From: Agrobacterium tumefaciens
GTDB lineage: Bacteria > Pseudomonadota > Alphaproteobacteria > Rhizobiales > Rhizobiaceae
Assembly (NCBI RefSeq): GCF_017726655.1
Contig: NZ_CP072309.1
Span: forward strand, 675,501-739,500
Reading direction: 5' to 3'
Length of the DNA: 64,000 nt
Shown: positions 26,834 through 35,479 of the stretch, piece by piece
Position numbering within the stretch: the stretch's first letter is position 1
Layout: each line of letters starts with the position of its first letter
Notes under the pieces: generated by a model
Seen by the model: the letters and a program-made list of their open reading frames with translations, nothing else
Told to the model about the DNA's origin: nothing
Databases searched by the model: none
Program-made: the position numbers and the translations under genes

Positions 26834-27067
26834 ATGTCTAACGAGTATCGACACGTTAACTTGCTTATGGGCGATGTGCGCCGGAGGCGCTGCTCAACCG
26901 AGCAACAGCTGGCAATGATTGAGCAGCGTTTTGAACCAGACGAGACGGTACCGTCAACCGCTCGCCGGCAGGGCGTCGCAACCAATCTGTTTTATCGGTG
27001 GCGCAGGCTCTTGAGCGAGGGTTGCGTCAGTAGTGGCAAACAACGGGCCTCGCCGTCGTGGCGATAG
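26834..27067 (+). pseudogene. Truncated transposase orfA-type HTH protein
   Basis: This 77-residue frame contains RRRRCSTEQQLAMIEQRFE, ARRQGVATNLFYRWRRLL, the typical N-terminal helix-turn-helix of IS3/IS66 OrfA proteins, and then loses similarity near 27030. It is probably a remnant of a second or the same element as the preceding orfB fragment. The next 170 bp hold no gene. Confidence 0.6.
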
Positions 27068-27238
27068 CTTCAGAGATCGCTCCCGCGTATCGGCCGTTGG
27101 GCCAACGGTGTTCTCGAGCGCGCTTACTTTTTGCCACAAATATTTCGATAAAAGATTGAAATGCCTTTTCCAGCGACCTTTAATGGTCGCAGGCATCGCT
27201 CGCTTTGATATCTGTTAATACCTCGGAGGGGACTTTTG

Positions 27239-27685
27239 TTGAGAAAACTGGCTTTCGTTTCGGCGCTGATTGCTGCAGGGGCCGCCCACGCCGCAGATCA
27301 GACCTACACTGTGACAGGTGGACAGGTAAGCGTCCCTGTTGGTCTTACTGTGCAGGTCAAAACCGTCACGGTCAGCGACGTCTCAACGAAGGTGCGGTTG
27401 CTTGCAAGTTTCGACAGTCATCAGACGCTCTCTGTCAACATGAACGACGGCGAAAACGCTTATCTTTCGTGGGGTGAAGGGGAGCAGGATCGGCTGCATA
27501 TGCGTCAGATTACCGATAACAAGTGGATGCGCATTTCCAATGGAAAGACTATGGAAGGTGACCTTGTCTTTCCCGGCGTTATTCCTCCCGATGTGAAGAA
27601 GGTATCGCTCGTCTTCAATCCTGGCAAATCCGGTGATGATACGAGTGCACCTGGCGTTACGGTGCCCTTGGAACTCAGACAATGA
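27239..27685 (+). CDS. Exported protein of unknown function
   Basis: A TTG start at 27239 lies seven bases after GGAGGGG; TTG 27236 is equally in frame. The 148-residue product has a clear Sec signal peptide (RKLAFVSALIAAGAAHA) and a mature part predicted to be mostly beta strands, with TVTGGQVSVPVG near the start. I do not recognise a family. Its stop overlaps the start of the OmpA-family gene (ATGA), so the two are translationally coupled and probably act together in the cell envelope. Confidence 0.7.
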   Translation: MRKLAFVSALIAAGAAHAADQTYTVTGGQVSVPVGLTVQVKTVTVSDVSTKVRLLASFDSHQTLSVNMNDGENAYLSWGEGEQDRLHMRQITDNKWMRISNGKTMEGDLVFPGVIPPDVKKVSLVFNPGKSGDDTSAPGVTVPLELRQ

Positions 27686-28317
27686 GCCGGGCAATTATCC
27701 TGTCGATTCTACTCACAAGTCCGGCTGCCGCATCGCAATATTCCATCACAGCGACCAATACCCCTTCAACTGAGCAGCTTTCGATTTTCCGCGAGGTTGA
27801 CTTCGCGGCCTCTACCTTCAACGAGCGTGTCGAGCAAAGCGGTGCCTCCTTCTCGTCTGAGACATCATCCTTTGGCTTGAAGGACATGGACGACCCTACG
27901 CGAATGAAGACGGAGAACACGCTTGTCGAACTCGGTGCAAAGCAGGTGAATGGCCGCATTTTGGTGAGCCTGCCGAGCGATGTTTTGTTCGACTTTGACA
28001 AATCCAACATCCGACCAGACGCTGAAGCCACACTCTCCCAACTGTCGGAGGTGTTGATCACAATGCACGACAGTCGCGTCGAAATTACGGGTCACACGGA
28101 TTCAAAAGGTAGCGATGAATACAACGACGAGCTTTCAATCCGTAGAGCAAATTCGGTCAAGACCTGGCTCGAAAAAAATGGCGTCACCTCGAAGATGACC
28201 ACCGCGGGCAAGGGTGAGCGGTCCCCCGTCGCCCCCAACCAAACGGCGTCGGGCGCAGACGATCCTAATGGGCGGCAGAAAAACCGCCGTGTTGAATTCG
28301 TAATCGGAGGGAATTGA
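27682..28317 (+). CDS. OmpA-family peptidoglycan-binding protein
   Basis: The 211-residue product has a short N-terminal signal (ILSILLTSPAAAS), a ~90-residue unique region, and from about residue 95 an OmpA C-terminal domain: VLFDFDKSNIRPDAEATL, ITGHTDSKGSDEYNDELS, RRANSVKTWL and KNRRVEFVI. The Asp and Arg needed for diaminopimelate binding are present. It should anchor something to peptidoglycan in the periplasm. There is no N-terminal barrel. It is coupled to the exported protein upstream, and a zinc-ribbon protein follows one base after its stop. Confidence 0.88.
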   Translation: MSRAIILSILLTSPAAASQYSITATNTPSTEQLSIFREVDFAASTFNERVEQSGASFSSETSSFGLKDMDDPTRMKTENTLVELGAKQVNGRILVSLPSDVLFDFDKSNIRPDAEATLSQLSEVLITMHDSRVEITGHTDSKGSDEYNDELSIRRANSVKTWLEKNGVTSKMTTAGKGERSPVAPNQTASGADDPNGRQKNRRVEFVIGGN

Positions 28318-28318
28318 T

Positions 28319-28549
28319 ATGGCGCTTATTGTTTGTCCGGAATGCGAGGGCCGGGTATCAGACAAGGCGTTTGCCTGCCCTGCATGCGGTTATCCAGTGC
28401 GCAGTCAGAGTGGCAAAAGCGGGTGGCCTGGCGTTATCGGAGGTGTTGCTGGCACTTATATTTCAGCGCAAGCGCTCATCACGATCATCGTCGGCTGCTT
28501 TATGTTTTTATCTTTCGCCGCAATCATGATAGCGGCGATACTCAGTTGA
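28319..28549 (+). CDS. Zinc-ribbon membrane protein
   Basis: A 76-residue protein with two CxxC pairs at the N-terminus (CPECEG and CPACGYP), a short linker and hydrophobic segments (GVIGGVAGTYI and ITIIVGCFMFLSFAAIMIAAIL) that would span the membrane. GGAGGG precedes the ATG. The layout, a cytoplasmic zinc ribbon tethered to the membrane, is common but of unknown role. It is the third gene of the envelope module. Confidence 0.75.
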   Translation: MALIVCPECEGRVSDKAFACPACGYPVRSQSGKSGWPGVIGGVAGTYISAQALITIIVGCFMFLSFAAIMIAAILS

Positions 28550-28701
28550 TCGAGCGAGATCCATGCTGACTGGGTGCTGTGACAGGCTGAACTGAACGTG
28601 AGATACCATCGGGCACTTCCGGATGTCACCGATTATGCCGAGCTGATTACTGGTTTCAGCAGGGAGTTTCTACGGCGAAGCGGTGAGCATTCATAATGCG
28701 T

Positions 28702-29235
28702 CTAATGCTGCGTCCACCGCAACATGTCGACATCGTACCCGAGCGCCTTGGCCCTCTCGACGAGCATGTTGCGGGTTTTTTTGGGGGGTTTGGGCGCCCG
28801 CGTCAAAATCCACAAGTATCGGCCGGAAGGTTCGCCAACTATCGACCAAGAATAATCCGCGGCGTGGTCAAGGATCCAGTAATCACCGTAGAACGGGCCG
28901 AAGAAAGACACCTTTAACTTGGCGTTGCCGCTGCCCGGCACAGTTTTTGCTCTGCCTTCGGATTCTTTGCGCTTACCCGTTATTCCGCCTTCCCGGCAGG
29001 TGTTAAGCACGCGGACCATACCGTCTTTGCGAAGTGAGTAGTCAGCAGCAACCGCCTCGCAATCGCGCTCAAACTGGTTTTCATAGCGCGCCAACTCGAA
29101 CCAGTGACCTAGATATCTGTCGATTTCGACCAATTTGACTGGCTGAGGTACAGACGGATTGCCCGAAGGCCCCACTAGGCTGCACGCAGCCAACACGGCG
29201 CCTGAGATCGTTATGATTGCGATATTGAGTTTCAT
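28702..29235 (-). CDS. blc: Outer-membrane lipocalin lipoprotein (Blc-like)
   Basis: The 177-residue product has a lipoprotein signal with lipobox VLAAC, then the lipocalin motifs YLGHWFELARYENQFERDC (GxW region), VRVLNTCREGG, LKVSFFGPFYGDYWILDH and, late, YLWILTRAP. This is the bacterial lipocalin Blc, which binds lysophospholipids in the outer membrane under stress. The length is normal. It faces the envelope module convergently. Confidence 0.9.
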   Translation of the reverse strand: MKLNIAIITISGAVLAACSLVGPSGNPSVPQPVKLVEIDRYLGHWFELARYENQFERDCEAVAADYSLRKDGMVRVLNTCREGGITGKRKESEGRAKTVPGSGNAKLKVSFFGPFYGDYWILDHAADYSWSIVGEPSGRYLWILTRAPKPPKKTRNMLVERAKALGYDVDMLRWTQH

Positions 29236-29689
29236 GCCGTCAAAATACGTCGGGTGACCGAAAGTTCCGGCCGCTCGCTCGCTTTAAAAGGTGCGCCCAT
29301 CCCCGGCTAGACGTAAAATCGTACTATTGGAGCCGATCAATAAACAGTGCCGCATCCGCCGAAGGTTCGCAAGGGGCATGAAAACGACTTTCACCGCCTT
29401 GAAGGGGTTTGAACATTCGACCTACTATTTGCTTTGCCCGCGTCTTAAAGATCTCTGTCTGCTGCGGCCAGCAAACTCCAATGCGAACCTTTATGGGCAG
29501 CAAATGTCATTGCGGATAGAGCGCGCAGGTCTGAAGTCTGCTGGACGAAGGACGAGAATTAGGCATGCCCCAAACAATAAGAAAGGTGTCGCGCATCATG
29601 CGGTTGCCGCAGACTGGATTGAGCGCCGACGCAAGGCGCTCAACGATTTATCGATCTCGTGGCTTCAATCGGGCAGATCTACCCAGCGG
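29236..29689. other. Gap between lipocalin and hydrolase genes, with possible AlpA-like remnant
   Basis: About 450 bp without an intact gene. A plus-strand frame from 29565 reads RIMRLPQTGLS then RSTIYRSRG, resembling the HTH of AlpA-type phage/plasmid regulators, but the rest of the domain is lost. I treat it as a possible remnant only. Confidence 0.35.
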
Positions 29690-30634
29690 TCAGGGCTGCT
29701 TCTCCGTGATCGTCGCAAGCGGGGCGGCTTCCCTTTCAAGGGCCAGGCGCGCTCTCGGCCAAGCGCCTTCGTCCGCGCCGAGCGCACTGTGAAGCCAGGC
29801 GAGCGTCAGACGCCGTGTCGCCTCCAGCACGTCCGGTGCTTCGATCTCTGTTTCCTTCGCGTCGAGCGCTGCGATCCCACCAAGACCATGCCCGACTCCA
29901 TGCATCATTACCATTGCAGAAGCACCCGGCGCGTCGTGGAACGCATCCGCGTGCCATTGCGGCCCGCGAGTTGTGAAGTGCGGATCGTCCATGTCACCGC
30001 AAACGACCAAGCTGCGTGTCGAAAGCGTCGAGAAGTCTACATCGAAGAACGGAAACCGCGCAGCACTCTCAGGCGTCATGTCCTTGCCGCCGCGGCCCGG
30101 CGTTGTCAGGAGAACGCCTGTCGAGATACGAGGATCGAAAAAATTCTCGCCGTTCACCTGCGCGCCGAGCAGGAGCCCTACGGTGTGGCCGCCGAAGGAA
30201 TGACCGACCGCGCCGATGCGTGAATGATCCATCCGGCCGGCAACGGCCGGCGCTTGCCGTGCAATCTCGGCCAACTGGTCGAGTATCGCCTTCATCTCCT
30301 CGACACGCTCGCGCCAGAAGAACGGTGCGCCAGCTGCATCCGAGGGCAGGCCGCCGACCCGCGAACTCGCATGTGTCGGCTGGATGACGACGAATCCCCT
30401 TTCCGCCCAGAATTGAACGAGCGGAGCGTAACCGTCCTTTGACGGGATATAGTTGGATGGACCGTAGCCATGCGACAGCAGCACGATCGGCAGGTTATTT
30501 CCTGTAGCGGGCGCGGTCAGACGCAGTTCCAGCGGCTGGCGGCCCGGCATCGAAAGACGGATTGGCGTGTATGCCACGGTGAGAGTGGCTTCAGGTGTCG
30601 GAATATGTCTGGCGAGATTGATCAGATTGTTCAT
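29690..30634 (-). CDS. Alpha/beta hydrolase (dienelactone hydrolase / PAF acetylhydrolase-like)
   Basis: The 314-residue protein has the oxyanion-region LPIVLLSHGYGPSN, the nucleophile elbow GHSFGG, an Asp in VCGDMDDPHF, and a His near HGVGHGLGG. No signal peptide is visible, so it is probably cytoplasmic. The substrate is likely a short ester. An SDR gene lies 38 bp upstream on the same strand and an AraC gene beyond it is divergent, so the pair may be controlled by that regulator. Confidence 0.88.
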   Translation of the reverse strand: MNNLINLARHIPTPEATLTVAYTPIRLSMPGRQPLELRLTAPATGNNLPIVLLSHGYGPSNYIPSKDGYAPLVQFWAERGFVVIQPTHASSRVGGLPSDAAGAPFFWRERVEEMKAILDQLAEIARQAPAVAGRMDHSRIGAVGHSFGGHTVGLLLGAQVNGENFFDPRISTGVLLTTPGRGGKDMTPESAARFPFFDVDFSTLSTRSLVVCGDMDDPHFTTRGPQWHADAFHDAPGASAMVMMHGVGHGLGGIAALDAKETEIEAPDVLEATRRLTLAWLHSALGADEGAWPRARLALEREAAPLATITEKQP

Positions 30635-30672
30635 GGGTCTGGACCTTCAAAGGTGGGTTTGGATTGTGATGT

Positions 30673-31431
30673 TCAGGCGAGCAGATGAACTGTTTGGCGG
30701 AACGCGGTTTCGGCGTCGGCGCCGGCCGGGATCTTCATCGGCGCGTCGATCTCGGTCACAGACCTCCAGACGGCCTCAGCTACCGCATCCGCCGTCGTAA
30801 CCTCATTGCCCGAACGCAGCTTCGTCATGTAGTCATGGACGAAGGCGGTATATGGCTCGGGAATCTCCATGCCCATGCGCGAGACAGCATTCTTGCCGAA
30901 GCCCGTCATCGGAGCCGAGCCAGGCAAAACAAGTTTGGCGCGGATGCCGAACAGCGCCGTTTCGAGGGCGAGGCTCTCCGTGAATGCGTTGAGCGCTGCC
31001 TTGCTGGCGCTGTAGACTGACAGCGCGGGCAGCGGCCTCAGCGTGACGGCGGAACTGACGTTGACGATGACGCCTGAGCAACGGGCCCGCATCTGCGGAA
31101 GCAACGCTTTGGTCATCGCGATTGCGCCGAAGACGTTTGTCTCGAACAGTTCGCGGACCTTAGACATCTCCGAGCCTTCAAGCACATTGAGCATGCCGAC
31201 GCCGGCATTGTTGACCAGCGCATCGATCGAGCCGGCGGCTTCGATAGCCTTCGCGATGCTGTCTGCACTCGTGACATCGAGCGGCAGGATTTCGAGCCGG
31301 TCGTTAGGAGGAAGCAAGTCGTTTCGCGGCTTGCGCATGGTGGCGACGACATCCCAGCCGGTGTCCAAGAATTTCTGCGCGATGGCGAGGCCGAAACCGG
31401 ACGAGCAACCGGTGATGAGTATCTTTGGCAC
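30673..31431 (-). CDS. Short-chain dehydrogenase/reductase
   Basis: The GTG at 31431 follows AGGAG and puts the cofactor motif (ILITGCSSGFGLAIA) at the N-terminus; the open frame upstream is not SDR-like. The 252-residue product has NNAG (VNNAGVGML), the catalytic Ser region NVSSAVTL and the YSASKAAL Tyr-x-x-x-Lys. It belongs to classical SDRs. It is followed by the hydrolase and is divergent from an AraC-family gene (98 bp between starts), which probably controls it. Confidence 0.9.
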   Translation of the reverse strand: MPKILITGCSSGFGLAIAQKFLDTGWDVVATMRKPRNDLLPPNDRLEILPLDVTSADSIAKAIEAAGSIDALVNNAGVGMLNVLEGSEMSKVRELFETNVFGAIAMTKALLPQMRARCSGVIVNVSSAVTLRPLPALSVYSASKAALNAFTESLALETALFGIRAKLVLPGSAPMTGFGKNAVSRMGMEIPEPYTAFVHDYMTKLRSGNEVTTADAVAEAVWRSVTEIDAPMKIPAGADAETAFRQTVHLLA

Positions 31432-31529
31432 GTTCTGTCTCCTGGCTTTTAACTCGCCTAAAGATGGACCTGGTTTCCCGGACTTGCTATATGCACATGT
31501 CCAAGAGTGTTTAGCGGAAGTCCAAATGT

Positions 31530-32429
31530 ATGGCCGATCCTGTCGCTGAAGTCGTGTCCCTGTTGAAGCCGATCCCTTCCATTTCAAAGCTGGTCACGGG
31601 CGGTGGCCAGTGGCTGGTCGAGCGGACGGAGCTTGGAAGCCCCTTCTACTGCGCCGTCGTCGAAGGCCGTTGCCTGATGACGTTTGCCGGACATGAGCCA
31701 ATGGTGCTCACTGCGGGTGACTTCGTCCTGGTCCCAAAGATTTTCTCATTTACGATGAGCAGCATGGAGCCGCCGCCACGCGGGGCCCTTGCGCAACGTC
31801 TGGAGACCAGCCCCGGCGTCTTTCGCCTGGGCGATCCGGAAGCGCGGTCGGAGGTCAAGGCCCTGGTCGGGCATTGTGCTTTCGGCTCGGATGACAAGGC
31901 TCTTCTCGTATCGCTGTTGCCGGAAGTCATTCATGTTCATGGTGAAGAGCGACTGATGGCTCTGGTCCTCATGATCAATGAAGAGACGCGAGCTGACCGT
32001 GTCGCGCGTGAGATGGTCCTTCACCGGCTGCTGGAGGTTCTCTTCATCGATGCACTACGTTCGGCAGCAAGTGCCAAAGCGCCGCCGGGTCTCCTGCGTG
32101 GCATGGCCGATCCGCTGGCGCCGACCTTGCGCCGGATCCACCAAGATCCAGGTCGAAGCATGACGGTGGAAACGCTTGCTAGGGAAGCTGCAATGTCCCG
32201 TTCCACCTTCTTCGATCGCTTCCGCAAGGAAGTTGGGGTCGCGCCAATGGAGTACGCGACGGGGTGGAGGATGGCGCTTGCGAAGGAATTCCTACGCAAA
32301 GATATGCCCATGGCCGACATCGCCCAGCGCGTCGGCTATGGATCGACAAGCGCTTTCAGCGTCGCCTTCAATCGGCATGTGGGAATGCCGCCTGGCGCCT
32401 ATTCTCGCGCAGTTGCTGCTGCGGCTTAA
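31530..32429 (+). CDS. AraC-family transcriptional regulator (cupin_6 type)
   Basis: The 299-residue product has an N-terminal cupin-like domain (LVERTELGSPFYCAVVEG, LTAGDFVLVP) and a C-terminal double HTH (MTVETLAREAAMSRSTFFDR, MPMADIAQRVGYGSTSAFSV). This subtype commonly activates a divergent oxidoreductase gene; here that is the SDR at 31431. The effector is unknown. Confidence 0.9.
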   Translation: MADPVAEVVSLLKPIPSISKLVTGGGQWLVERTELGSPFYCAVVEGRCLMTFAGHEPMVLTAGDFVLVPKIFSFTMSSMEPPPRGALAQRLETSPGVFRLGDPEARSEVKALVGHCAFGSDDKALLVSLLPEVIHVHGEERLMALVLMINEETRADRVAREMVLHRLLEVLFIDALRSAASAKAPPGLLRGMADPLAPTLRRIHQDPGRSMTVETLAREAAMSRSTFFDRFRKEVGVAPMEYATGWRMALAKEFLRKDMPMADIAQRVGYGSTSAFSVAFNRHVGMPPGAYSRAVAAAA

Positions 32430-32469
32430 AGCGTCCGACCTCACCGACGATATAGGCGGCCAATGCTTC

Positions 32470-32930
32470 GGGTGTTGTCTAGGGAAAAGCTGCTTCAGGA
32501 AATCACTGAAGGCAGAGGCCCGCGCACTTAAGAGACACCGCTCCACAGCGCGATCTCGAACCCTTCGATGTCGCCCCAGTGCTGGAAGGTCCCATCAGCG
32601 AGATCCCGATCTTAGCAGGGCCGGCGGACGTCATGACATTCCAGGTCTCCGGACTTGCTCCTCCCCGGACGACGCCCGGAGCGAGCTAACCCTAACCGGG
32701 GCGGGAGAGATCCGGACGTGCACGTCAACGAGACGGTCATGCGGAAAAGCTCGACACCCGAGAGGCTCTCGTCAGGCGTCGGGTTGACGCGAATCGCAAG
32801 GTCATAGCCCTCCTCGATCCTGTCGACGGCCCGATCTTCCGTGGTGGTTTCAGCCAGACATCCGGATACTTCAAAGCAAGACCGGTCACGATCGTGCCCG
32901 TGGCGGTCTGCGACAAGAGAAACGGCGCAC
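32470..32930 (-). pseudogene. Degenerate LysR-family effector-domain remnant
   Basis: On the minus strand the text LKYPDVWL, then in another frame TTEDRAVDRIEEGYDLAIR and VNPTPDESLSGVELFR, match the effector domain of LysR proteins. Further down WNVMTSAGPAKIGI and ASAFSDFLKQLF resemble the later part and the C-terminus. At least two frame changes are required and the DNA-binding domain is missing. Confidence 0.5.
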
Positions 32931-32949
32931 AGACGACCGTTGAAACAGT

Positions 32950-33060
32950 CGGACAGGATTTCAAACTGGTCATGGATGCCGTTGGCGGTCCAACAATTGG
33001 ACGCTTCTTGAGTGCCATAAAGCCGGGCGGGGCTCTCTTCCTGGTTAGTCCCGGGCTTTC
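32950..33060 (+). pseudogene. Fragment of a zinc-type quinone oxidoreductase
   Basis: A short plus-strand stretch (FKLVMDAVGGPTIGRF then AIKPGGALFLVSPG) matches the cofactor-domain region of MDR-family quinone oxidoreductases. Nothing else of the gene is present. It sits beside the LysR remnant, in the opposite direction, as a divergent regulator and target pair would. Confidence 0.45.
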
Positions 33061-33094
33061 CCGGCCAGAGCGGGTTCGACCGGCTCCGGCTTGC

Positions 33095-33403
33095 TCACCG
33101 TCCCGACACCCGGATTGCGTCCAGATCGCCGAAACTCCGCTGCACGGCGGCGATCTTCGAAGCTGCGATGTCGGCAGACACTTCGATTTCGCCCTCTAGC
33201 GGTGCGTCGGTTCGCCCCTCGCCATCGCGCAAGACGTCGCCGCCCGATGGAGCAGATCCGGCAGAGTTATTGGACGCGACCGGCTGCACGAAAATATCTG
33301 GCCGGGAAATTCCATGCTGCTGCACAAGATGTTCAATCGCAAGGTCCGCGGCCGCGCGGGTCTTGAAGGTTGCGCGGATCGTCGTGGTGCTATCGTCAGA
33401 CAT
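33095..33403 (-). CDS. Small hypothetical protein, divergent from dinB
   Basis: The ATG at 33403 follows GGGAGAAACTC and gives 102 residues (MSDDSTTTIRATFKTRAAAD); the frame is open upstream without a good site. It is acidic and Ala-rich, with RAAADLAIEHLVQQHGI near the N-terminus, an arrangement similar to small stress-related proteins of rhizobia; I know no function. It is divergent from dinB. TTTGGT-N8-ACCAAA at 33419-33438 just upstream may be an operator. Confidence 0.65.
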   Translation of the reverse strand: MSDDSTTTIRATFKTRAAADLAIEHLVQQHGISRPDIFVQPVASNNSAGSAPSGGDVLRDGEGRTDAPLEGEIEVSADIAASKIAAVQRSFGDLDAIRVSGR

Positions 33404-33518
33404 GAGTTTCTCCCTGCGTTTTGGTCCTCCTGTACCAAACGTCGCTGGGGTCGGGTTGTTTCGATCCAAATGGAAAACTTAATCTGGTCGGGTTGGAATC
33501 GTACCGGGCGGCTGCTAT

Positions 33519-33533
33519 GTTCTCTCTTTGTTT
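33519..33533 (+). promoter_or_regulatory. Possible alphaproteobacterial LexA box upstream of dinB
   Basis: GTTC-N7-GTTT lies 23 bp before the dinB start. The alphaproteobacterial SOS box is GTTC-N7-GTTC, so there is one mismatch. The position fits SOS control of dinB; the match is short. Confidence 0.35.
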
Positions 33534-33555
33534 TCATCTGCCTTGACCGATCCGC

Positions 33556-34653
33556 ATGAACGTCATGACCGCACCATCCGCTCGCAAGATCATCCATGTC
33601 GACATGGATGCCTTCTACGCGTCGGTCGAACAACGAGACAATCCGGACCTGCGCGGCAAACCTCTCGCGGTTGGGGGAGCGGTTGCTCGTGGTGTGGTTG
33701 CCGCGGCAAGCTACGAGGCCCGCGAGTTTGGTGTGCGGTCAGCCATGCCTTCGGTGACGGCAACTCGCAAGTGCCCTCACCTGATTTTCGTGAAACCACG
33801 GTTCGAGGTCTATCGCTCCGTCTCGCAACAGATCCGCGAGATTTTCGCCGAATACACGCCGCTGATCGAACCGTTATCGCTTGACGAAGCCTATCTCGAC
33901 GTGACGGAAAATCTTAGAGAGATGCCGATCGCCACCGAGATCGCGCTGGAGATCCGTGCGAAGATAAAGACCGTCACCGGGCTCAATGCATCTGCCGGCA
34001 TTTCCTACAACAAGTTCCTCGCCAAGATGGCGTCGGACCTCAACAAGCCGAATGGCCAGGCCGTCATCACGCCGAAGAACGGGCCGTCTTTCGTCCAAGG
34101 GCTCGCGGTCAAGAAATTTCACGGCGTTGGCCCAGCCACCGCCGAGAAGATGCACCGCCTTGGCATCGAAACCGGCGCTGATCTCAAATCGAAATCGCTA
34201 CAGTTCCTGACAGAGAACTTTGGAAAATCCGGCCCCTACTTTTATGGCATCGCTCGCGGCATAGACGAGCGTCCTGTCCGGCCCGACCGAATTCGGAAAT
34301 CGGTGGGCGCGGAAGATACGTTCGTCGACGACATCCACGATCTCGCTCTCGCCACGAGCGAGCTAAAACCGTTGGCGGAGAAAGTCTGGTCGCATTGTCA
34401 GGCAAAATCGATCAGCGGCAAGACGGTGACCGTGAAGATCAAGTATTCGGACTTCACACAGGCAACCCGAAGCAGGACGGGCACGTCTCCTGTCACTGGC
34501 ATTGCTGAAATCATGGAGGCGGCATCGACGCTGCTTGCCACCGTCTATCCTTTCAAGCGTCCGGTCCGGCTGCTTGGCGTGACGCTCTCCTCGCTGACTA
34601 GCGATCAGACAGAACATGACGAGGAACAATCGCAGCTCGATCTGGCTTTATGA
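33556..34653 (+). CDS. dinB: DNA polymerase IV (Y-family translesion polymerase)
   Basis: The 365-residue product has the Y-family palm with IIHVDMDAFYASVEQ (catalytic Asp pair), the LSLDEAYLDVT acidic motif, a helix-hairpin-helix thumb segment (KKFHGVGPATAEKMHRLG) and a little-finger domain. A terminal QLDLAL-like tail resembles the beta-clamp binding motif. It performs error-prone bypass synthesis. The exonuclease frame follows directly and runs in the same direction. Confidence 0.95.
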   Translation: MNVMTAPSARKIIHVDMDAFYASVEQRDNPDLRGKPLAVGGAVARGVVAAASYEAREFGVRSAMPSVTATRKCPHLIFVKPRFEVYRSVSQQIREIFAEYTPLIEPLSLDEAYLDVTENLREMPIATEIALEIRAKIKTVTGLNASAGISYNKFLAKMASDLNKPNGQAVITPKNGPSFVQGLAVKKFHGVGPATAEKMHRLGIETGADLKSKSLQFLTENFGKSGPYFYGIARGIDERPVRPDRIRKSVGAEDTFVDDIHDLALATSELKPLAEKVWSHCQAKSISGKTVTVKIKYSDFTQATRSRTGTSPVTGIAEIMEAASTLLATVYPFKRPVRLLGVTLSSLTSDQTEHDEEQSQLDLAL

Positions 34654-34701
34654 TCGGGTTCAACAAGAGGATCGATCAGGATTTCCGAAAGCCATTTACC
34701 C

Positions 34702-35439
34702 AGAGTTCGCGTCATCGATCTCGAGACGGGCGGCAATGGCCCGAACGATGTCTGCGAGATCGGCTGGCAGGATGTCGTTCTTGGTGACGACGGCTTGTGG
34801 CAGGTGATCGAGGAGCGTGGAGCACTACTGGTCAATCCCGGACGGCCTATGAAACCGGATACCATCGCCGTTCATCATATCCTGGACAGCCAGGTGGCCG
34901 ATGCGCCGTTCTGGAAGGAGATCGCCGCAAGCATACTGCGACCTCCGGGGCGACTGGATGCCTTGGCGGCGCACCGGGCAGGCTTCGAACAGCGCTACTG
35001 CACTCCGCGCTTCACCGGTGGAACTCCATGGATCTGCACCTGGAAATCGGCTTTGCGAGTCTGGCCGGAACTGCCGCGTTTTTCCAACCAGATGCTGCGC
35101 TACCAGCGCATGCCAGAGGGTCTTGTGCATGAGATCGGCCTCCCGGCCCACCGCGCCATGCCCGACGCCTATGTCACTGCCCATCATCTCCGTGACCTGT
35201 TGAATGCGACATCTCTGAATCAACTCCTGGTCTGGAGCCGCGAACCCGGCCTGCTGCCCCGCGTTCCCGCCGGCCCCGACCGCGGCAAAGGGTGGGATCG
35301 GATCTCTGATCAAGCGCTTGAGGACTTCGCGCGTGATCGGGACATGGACATCCGCTTCAGCGCTCAGACGGAACTGGCACGGCGCGGAGAACGCCAGGAA
35401 ATGGAGCCGCTCCAGCCTGCCCAGGGGACGCTCCTGTGA
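34702..35439 (+). CDS. DEDD-family 3'-5' exonuclease without canonical start codon
   Basis: The open frame runs from the dinB stop (34653) to 35439. It contains ExoI RVIDLETGG, EIGW, later HHILDSQ, LAAHRAGFEQRY (ExoII-like) and HRAMPDAYVTAHHL (ExoIII). This is the RNase T/exonuclease X-type fold. Between 34654 and the DLETGG motif there is no ATG, GTG or TTG in frame; the first is TTG at 34795, which would remove the catalytic motif I. Either a rare start such as ATT is used with coupling to dinB, or the gene lost its start. Coordinates given begin just before the motif. Confidence 0.65.
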   Translation, partial: RVRVIDLETGGNGPNDVCEIGWQDVVLGDDGLWQVIEERGALLVNPGRPMKPDTIAVHHILDSQVADAPFWKEIAASILRPPGRLDALAAHRAGFEQRYCTPRFTGGTPWICTWKSALRVWPELPRFSNQMLRYQRMPEGLVHEIGLPAHRAMPDAYVTAHHLRDLLNATSLNQLLVWSREPGLLPRVPAGPDRGKGWDRISDQALEDFARDRDMDIRFSAQTELARRGERQEMEPLQPAQGTLL

Positions 35440-35479
35440 CGAGGTGATCTGTCAGCGCAACAGTACCGACCGCCATGTC

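Noticed and set aside
29291..30223. Long plus-strand frame across the gap and the alpha/beta hydrolase
   Set aside because: Most of it is antisense to the hydrolase with its GHSFGG motif; Arg-rich text is typical of an antisense shadow in high-GC DNA.
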